From NCBI GenBank assembly GCA_959347315.1, contig OY365822.1, forward strand, positions 11,007,996 to 11,071,995: a stretch of 64,000 nucleotides of DNA, given 5' to 3'. The DNA is from Bimastos eiseni. Its lineage: Eukaryota; Annelida; Clitellata; Crassiclitellata; Lumbricidae. The position numbers and the translations under genes were made by a program. Below, in pieces: positions 15,091 to 23,800 of the stretch. The number at the start of each line of letters is the position of its first letter. Positions within the stretch are counted from its first letter, which is position 1. The notes below the pieces were generated by a model. That model was not told the DNA's origin. It saw nothing but the letters and a program-made list of their open reading frames with translations, and made no database searches.

Positions 15091-15455
15091 GATTAGAGAC
15101 ACGAGGTCCAAACTCTGCGCCGTCGTTCTTTAGGCAAGTTGGAAACGATGCGCTCGGGAGTCCAGACTTGGGTTGTGAAGCTGCCTGCGATATGTTGGAT
15201 GGCTAGATGGAAAACTGGTGGATCCACGAGCGTGTCGATGATATGTTCCGGGTCAAAATGACGCCGGAAGTTTTCAGATGATTACCTCACTAAGTTTTGG
15301 TCCGATCTGCCAGAGGGTCAGAAGGTTGAACCCTCAGCTTCTGGTACAAGAGCGTTGATATCTGGCGGAATTCTCTGATTCACAGAAATTATGAACAATC
15401 TCTGCTTCTTTCTTGACAAATCTAATGTTCATTAAGCGGAATGGTCCACTGAGTT

Positions 15456-17759
15456 CTACGATTCAGTTCTGATGCCTTGACGAGAACCTCCTTCAATTGC
15501 TTGTCTTCTCCGCAGGATCGCAGCGAAGAGTGCCTCTTCCACTGTTGGAGCCCCCCTCGAAACCTCTTCACCCTTTTCTCTTCTGTCCGCCGCCAAGTTT
15601 CCTCTTGAATCAGCTCTTCCAGGCGCACTGGAAAAGAATCGGGGATTGGCTGATGCCGGTGGAGGTGGAGAGTGGAACATGGGCGGCGGTGGAAGGTAGG
15701 ACTCCATTAGATCGGGAGGGGGAGGAGGTGGAAGAGTGTGGTAGTCTGGAGCGCCGACGATATCTGGAAAAGGTGGAAGCGGAGAATGCGCACGGCTGAC
15801 CGGCTGGAACCTTCTCTGAGGTGGTTCCGCGGTGGAGCGGTGGGCGACCGGAGCCGGAAGTGCGTTCCATCGCGATAATTGCGCCACAGAACCGGTGTAG
15901 GACGGTGGTTCCCTGGAGGGGTGATATAACGACGGGGCGGACGAGTATGGATTTGTGTAGCACACCTCCATATTCGAATTGCGAGGTTTCTGCGCGGTGA
16001 GGTTATCAGGTGGGTGGCGACCTCTGGAGATCGTGGCAAATTGTCCAGTTTCCGGAAGAAAAGATGTCAATGTTGAAGCGCTGGTTCTCAGAGGTGGTGG
16101 GGGAGGGGTAGGCCTCCACGCTGCTGTGTTACCCACCTGAGGGCGCTGCTGCTGGCGCCCCTCGGGGCGATTACGAAGCGTTGCGCTGAGTTGAAGATCT
16201 GCGCGGTTGGAATCCTTTGCCCTGAGGTAGACGCTGTCAGTGGAGTCGTGGCCCTGCTGCGTCCTTGACTGGACTTCTAACTGGTGTGGTGAATGGTTCT
16301 CGTGTAACTGCTGTCGGACTTGTAGGTTCGCTGCACGGTTCCCTCGCGTCATTTCTGGCTGGAACCTTGACTGGCTCTCCAGTGGCTGGTACCCTGGTGA
16401 GCTGAACTGGTTCCCAGACATGTGGCCCGTTTTGTTCGAGATTCTTGACGGACCTCGTTGTTGCTCTGTTGGATCGGTCTCGGAGGGCCTTTGCAGTCGG
16501 AAGGCGGACGCCTGCCGTTGGTTCTCTCCCTCGGGGGACCAGCGCGGTGCCATGCCCACATGTCCCTGAACCAGATGATCATTTGCCCTCCATGCGTATG
16601 TCTGACCTGACCCAGTTTCAGACTTTGGCCGAAACACGTCGCGAAGACATGCGACGGGGTTATCTTGTATCGGCATCGGCGACGGCGGGGGTTGCGGTTT
16701 ATAGAAGTAAGCGTCGGCGGTAACATCACGTCTCGGCGGGGGTGCGGGCGAAACTGGTGCAGCAGCTGGAGTGACAGATATCGGCTGCTCAAACGAAGAC
16801 GACGGAGTGGGTGGATTGGAACAGCCGGTGGCTATTCCGTCTAGCCTCCCGTCAGGTTCGCCGTTCTGCGCGGTCTTGAACCTGTCAAAGACCGAAGCTA
16901 AGCCACCAGCGCGCGACCTTGACCTCGCTCTTGACCTCTGACCCGCTGCATCGCAGGACATGAGGTTAGTAGTTTTCGAAGGTTTCTGTTGCTGCTTCAG
17001 AGTTTCCGGTTCTTCGAAGGCGGATTGGCTCTGGGGGCGTGAGGATGACCTTGATCTCCTGAGGCTGCTCTTGCGCGATATGGTGGAAGACCTCGATATG
17101 CTCTGATAATGGGGATCTGTTTCAAAAACAGAGTTCGAACAACTTGTCACAATAACGTTTACTTTATCGAGAGTCTCTGTGAGTGACGCTATGGGCGCCC
17201 GCTAAGAATGCACGAAATTAATTTTAAAAAGACGCATAATTACGTACTATTATAGAACTTAAGATGGTCAGAACAAGAACAGAAGAGGATGATGAAGGAG
17301 AAGATGAAGCAGAAGAAGATATGACTACGATGATGGTAATGAGTAAGAAGAAGAAGATGCTGATGGAGAAGTCGATGGAGGAGGAGGAGGACGAGGAGGA
17401 GGAGGAAGAGGAGGTGAAGTAGAGGAAGAAGATGCTGAAGAAGAAGAGGAAAAAGGAGAAGAAAATGATGATGGCGAAGAAGAGTAAGAAAATAGCAGTA
17501 CCCTGGCCCTGAGGCAGTCATGAGTATCAAAACGCCAGCAACTTGATGCTCCTTGGCCTCGACGTAGGAGAATTGATGACCAAACCAACCATTACCATAC
17601 AGAAATTATCATCACACTTCACGACGCTTGGACAAAATTAATCTACTCATATCAACCATATCCTATCGTTTTCTTAATAAATTCTAATACAAGATGCCGT
17701 ATACACAGCATTCTTTCATAAATATCGTAAAAAAACACACACATACAAACATTATACAT

Positions 17760-17791
<32 letters not shown>

Positions 17792-17803
17792 GTCAGTCAG
17801 TCA

Positions 17804-17840
<37 letters not shown>

Positions 17841-20800
17841 TCAGTCAGTCAGTCAGTCAGTCAGTCAGTCAGTCAGCCAGCCAGTCAGTCAGTCAATCAA
17901 TCTGTCACTCACTCAACCAGTCAATCAATCAATCACTCAACCTGTCAATCAATCAATCAATCAAAGTTAATATAGCGCCTCTCTAAGAAATCTACTCAGA
18001 GGCGCTCCCGGTTCAACCTCGGTCATATAAGACAGTTTCCAGAATGGAATAAAAAAATAGGTTAGAGAGTAAACATGTAATAACATTATTACATATATAA
18101 AACATGCGTACACTACATAGAAACATTCATGAATTAATACATAAGCTAAACACTATCCTTCCATATATCTGCCATTCCCAGCTTAACGTATCGACAGCAA
18201 TGTGCCTAACCTAAGGTTATCTTATTCGACGTCCGCCTATTCGCGTCTATTCTGACTAAGATTCAGACACTGCGCTGTCACCAACCTCCGCGTGACTTTC
18301 GACCGGAGCTGGCGTTGCTGAATACATCTGACGAGCAGTCGGGAAGATGCGAGGTACTGCGACTGAGATGTTGCTGCAGCTGGAAAAGATTCCACGACTC
18401 GTCGCCATTCTCCTCGGATAATCCTCCACGATAAGACTTCGTCAGTCGACGTCGTCGCGTGTTGTACTGAGGCTTGTCTTGATACAAGACTGTAGGCACA
18501 CACGACCAAATCATCATCATTGACACGAATACACGGATTGGCTTCAACAGTATAACTACGTCTTATGGCGTGAAAGCCCGTTGACGTTGATAGGAAATTC
18601 GTTTAAAGTTCTCAATGCGAATAATATACACGGTGATTCATTAAAAAACGTACCCCTAGATATTTAATTGTAACTCCGTCAAATATCGGTTTATGTCAAA
18701 AAAATTTTAAGTGAACATAGAGGAATTAGTTCTGAATAGGAAGAAAGTTACAGTTTATGTTCAAATTGACCCCCTCGGGCAGTAACACACGCGCGAAGAC
18801 GCCTACGCCACTGCCTGACTGACTCATCAATGATGCGCTGATCCATTTCATCCCATACCTCCACAATTCGGTGACGCAACTCGTCGACATCATGTATTCG
18901 ATTTCTGTAGACTTTTTCCTGCATGACGCTCCATATCTTATAGTCCACTGGATTCAAATCAGGGCTATTAGGTGGCCAGTAATTAGGCGGGATGAAATCA
19001 GGTGTTTCAGTTTCGAGTAACGCAACGGTCTCTCGAGCTCTGTGCGCAGGAGCGCTATCCTGCTGGAAGATGAAATACTCCGTTATCTCACGAATGTCAG
19101 GCAAGAGACCCTGCATTAGTAGAACATCTCTGTAATATTTTCCATTAATCTTAACACCTGGTTCGATGAAATGGATGTTCGTACGACCGAGTGCAGATAC
19201 CCCGACAGATACCATAAGGGACTTGCTGAAAGTTGGTCGAGTCCGCAAAAGACGATTTGCTGGAACATCTCTCTTCCTTGTACCGGCTGAGACATAAATA
19301 CGATCATTCTGACTGTTACTGGGTGCTGCCACAGTAAACAATTTCTCATCAGTAAACCAAATGAAATTCACTAAGCTTGCAGGATACAACCTCAGTAGCT
19401 GACGGGAACGTGTCAATCTTGCTTGCTTGTTGGCTGCTGTGAGTTCTTGAGCGTGTCGTTTCTTTTAACATCGCAAATGTAAATCATTCTTGACAATTCT
19501 CCAAACTGATGTCTGACTGATTCCTATTTCTCGAGCAATTTGTCTCTGTGTGCGATGCGTTTGCGGCATATCTTCCTGGCTGAGCACCAGCGATTCAACC
19601 TTTTCAGCATTGTCGGTTGTTGCTGCCGTACGCGGGCGGCCGCTGCCTGGTCGACGATGGAAAGACCCAGTTTTGTCGATCTTTGAAAGTAACGCATTTA
19701 ATCCACCAAGAGTCCACTCTTTATCAGGAAATTTCTTTAGAAAACGTTTTGCACTGTACTTTTTATTCTTTCGTAAGAATGTAACAAATTGTTTATCCTC
19801 TTCGGTAAACACCATTTTTTCGCGATATTTTCGTGACGTCATTAGTTTCGTCAATCGCGTTACGTCATTTTAGCTTGGTGTGTCAAATGATTTATGTAGC
19901 ACTTGAATAGAATATCAAGCATCATTATTCTGAAATTTCATTAAAATTAATGGTCATTTACCTGAGTTATGCTAACCTATGTAAGGTACGTTTTTTAATG
20001 AATCACCGTGTATATGTGCCGATATTAGAAGAGGAGAAGGAAGAAGAAGATTAAATACTAGAAGATGATGAAAATGATGAAGATGATGATGAAGAAGAAA
20101 AGCAGATGAAGAGAGGATGACAAAGAAGAAGTAGAAGAAGAAAAGGAAGAAAAGCAGTCTCCTGAGCTAGTAGAAGGCCTTTCTATGCTGAATCCTGTTC
20201 CGGATATTTGACTTACCTTTTGCCGATTTCCGATTCGATCCGATTAATCGGCAGCATTTATTTCTATTTGGTTCCAAAGTACTAAATTGAGCAATTTTAT
20301 GTGTCCGCCATTTGTTTTGATGCGTCGACCCATAAATCCATGCGGATTTCCATCATACAGATAACCACAAAGGTCATTGAAACAGGTGACCACCTTTGTA
20401 TTAATGAAAAAGAAATTGATTTTTGTTGTCAAAATATTACCGTAGGTATAGTCCATGCAGGGATGATCAATTGGTCCAGGACAAAATCCGGTGAAACGAT
20501 ATTCGGATGAAGATTAGGTGGAACCCTTATACCCTACTGAGTCATCAGTGTAAATCTTACCGATGTCTCTGGGGTTGAACTGTTGAATGATATCCGCCAG
20601 ACGCGGATGTCCGTTGAGGATAGCCAAACTCTCTGCCTCTTGGTTGATGAAGTTACGAACGGTCTTATCTGCGCCTCGAAACAGCAGAACTCGCGCACAT
20701 TCCTCCTGAATATACACGGCAACAACACATAATTTTATCATTAAGACGCCTTTGAATAAGCTGGTTCCCGCGACAACGCTTATCTGGTCGCAGAGGAAAG

Positions 20801-23800
20801 CATGTGGTTGCGATATTTGCAATAGACTGAAAGCGGACACTTCACAGTTCGATCTAGAGAGAGATAATTGGAAATCAACTTCAAAAAGCAATTGTTTTAG
20901 GATGCGATGCGACATCATTTAACCAGGGACGAGGGTAGCTTTTCTTTTCAGTATAAACATCACATTTTCCTGAGTAATGACTTACCATACCATGCGGTGT
21001 AATTGATAATCATAATCATTCTTAACTCATACAAATTATATCTGCTTAACGTATGTATTATATTACACATATAAAATATATCTAAAAATAATATATAATC
21101 TCGTATATATTTCCATTTACGTGATTCATGTGATTACTAATAATCTATAGACCGCATTCAGTATAACCTCTATGTATAGCGTATATCGTACAGGGCATGA
21201 CAGGTTCCTTACTTATTACACACGAATAATGAACCATGCTTAGTCGTTGAAACGGACCTGATTGTTGAGTGCGCAGACGTGAAGAGGGGTATTTCCGCTG
21301 AAATTCCTGGCGTTGACGTCACTTCCGTAAAAGATCAAATGCTGGAGATGTTGCACTCGACCAAATCTACATGCCTGCATGCACGATAATATCGACATAG
21401 GTCAATTCATATCTATCCTCAAATCAATTCATGTACATACTCATATCTGTTCATATCCATTCATATCCATTCAGATCTGCTCAGATCCATAGATGTCTTT
21501 GATATCCATTCATATATTCAAATCTATTCATATTGATAGATACATTCAAATCTATTTCTATGTTCTATTCATATCTCTGCGATGTCTCCATGTAGGCTAT
21601 TGCGTCTTTCCGCTTCCATCATTCACATACTTTCAACTCATGTAGCACAATTTTCTTCTTCTTCGTCATCATATTCGAGGATGTTGTCGTCATCCTCCTC
21701 CTCGTCATCACTAGGCCTATCTTCACAATCACGATCGTCGTCATCGTCGTCATAGTCATCGTCGTCATCATCATCACCATCACCATGATCATCATCATCG
21801 CCATTATCAGCACCAACGACATCATAATCTGTCGTCGTCATCATCCTTCTGCGGCTGAACCTGTGCCTTGTGCGTGTGTCGGTCTTTACCTGGTGTAGTT
21901 CCGTCCATCCTGATTCGTCCCTGACCCCAAGGATGGAGTAGTCTCTCAGAAGTAGTTCTGTGCAGTCGGCGTCAGATGAGTAGCAGACGGTGTAGTAAAG
22001 AGGGGTCAATCCTCTCGCGTCCTTGTAATTCGGCGCAGAACCCAATTCCAGCAAAGTCTACATCAGCAATCGCAAATTCATTGTATGTATGTATTGTATA
22101 AAAGAATTATATATAGGCTGATGGCGATGGTAAATGTATGGTGCTTTAGAATAGAGCATTTTCTACAAAGGTGTAATAAACCATTGTATTGTGCAAATTT
22201 CTGTCGACGACAACGACCTCTGTTGTCAAAAGCTGTCGCTAAACTCTTGGTGCTGTTGGACCCATCCAACAACAGTGGACGATGTTATATGCACAGTTGC
22301 ACACTTTTAGTCAGTAAGAACCCATTTTAGACCTTATGGCATGCGTAAGTAAGAAACGTTTTGGGAGTGTCATTTACCTGGACAGCGTCTTTATTTCCAA
22401 ACTGAGCCGCTCTGTGCAGCGCTGTGGCCCCAAACCGGTTACGATAGTCAAGAAGGGCGCCACCTTCGACTAAGGTCATGATTAGGTCACGCGAATATCT
22501 GGCACTCACGGCCATAGTCAACGCAGTTTCTGTCGGTAAAAACAATTTAAAACGCACAGATATAATAATAGTTCGCGAATGGTTGTTATTAAGTCAAAAA
22601 ATTACCCTATACGATTTTCATGATAAAGTGAACTTGTGACTGAGTGGTTAGTGCGACCACCTTGTACATGTTAGAGCCTAGGATCTACATGCTTATTTAT
22701 ATAGCAGAAAGCCCTTTTTCGTTCGCAATTCACAAACCTTCATTCAATCTGCACTTAACCAGCGGCCATGACAGTCGATTGATAGACATTTTTAGCAGGC
22801 CAGTGCAGATAGTTATGCTGAATAGTTATTCTATATGAGAGGCGCTATATAAGTCTAGAAGCAAAATACAATATAATGCAATTGCTCAGCGTCATCGCCT
22901 GATGTCTGGTCATTATATAGCTGCGCTAGATAAATGCACAATAAGCGGCGGTTCTTTTCTAATGGAGGGGTCACGGAGGGAACGGGGAACCTGACAGAGA
23001 GGACAGTTGGATGTCGGGTTTCTTCAAAACTGAAATTGGACTAAAATTTGAAGGACCACCGGGGTTGGGGTTGGTTATCAACTCATTTTGGGGTTGGGGT
23101 TTTGGCCCCATGCCGGTCCATCCCCTCTAGTGCCACCACTCTGCACAATTATAAGAAATAACTAAACAAAGCAATCGCAAACCATTATTTTCTAATGATT
23201 AATAATTTGTCCTCTTTGAATCTTTGATTAATTCTTTGACAGATTCAAGTTAAAACCAAACTAGGTGAAATTACTGCCTTTCAGTATGTTCCATACCAGA
23301 ACACGAGTAGATAGACGAATATAAGGAAAGAATTATATAAAAAAATATTACCGCCAGATTCATCTTGAAAGTTTGGGTCAAGTCCTCTTGCGAGCAGTTT
23401 GTCCAATTTCTCTAAGTTTCCTGATCTCAGATAATGTATCAACTTCTTACATCGCGCCTGAAAATTAGTTTTAAAATGTTTAAATCTAAAAGAACTGTTA
23501 AAATTGTTTACGTAGAACTAGGCTTCGGTGCAAAACGGGATTATATATACATATATATATGTAATTATATATATATATATATATACATGTTGGGTTTCTT
23601 AAAAACTGAAATTGGACTAAAATTTGAAGGACCACCGGGGGGGGGGTTATCGACTCATTTTGGGGTTAGGGTTTTAGCCCCATGCGGGTCCATCCCCTCT
23701 AGTGCCGCCACTCTGCACAATTATAAGAAATAAGAAATCATAAGAAATATATATATATATATAATCCCGTTTTGCACCGACCAATATATATATATATCCA

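Larger units (their letters stand above)
8593..15455. other. Spacer between the SHANK-like and transgelin-like genes
   Basis: I looked here for SHANK SH3, PDZ and SAM exons and for the transgelin first exon, and recognised none. The stretch holds minisatellites, a foldback-like element, a MITE, a tRNA-like SINE and unique AT-rich DNA. The missing transgelin start codon and promoter should be somewhere in the right-hand part of the gene's upstream region, but no initiator could be chosen with confidence. Confidence 0.55.

Noticed and set aside
15497..16792. Several 90-147-codon frames overlapping the SHANK last exon on both strands
   Set aside because: Shadow frames of the GC-rich coding exon; the 564-codon frame has the biased composition expected of a real coding tail and joins in phase.
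17694..17975. Ser/Gln-repeat protein on the plus strand
   Set aside because: A tetranucleotide microsatellite read in frame; no start context or conserved sequence.
21638..21889. Asp-rich extension after SHANK ankyrin exon 21890-22057
   Set aside because: A consensus donor (CAG then GTAAAG) ends the exon at 21890, and the next ankyrin segment resumes correctly at 21374; the Asp run is an ATC repeat in the intron.
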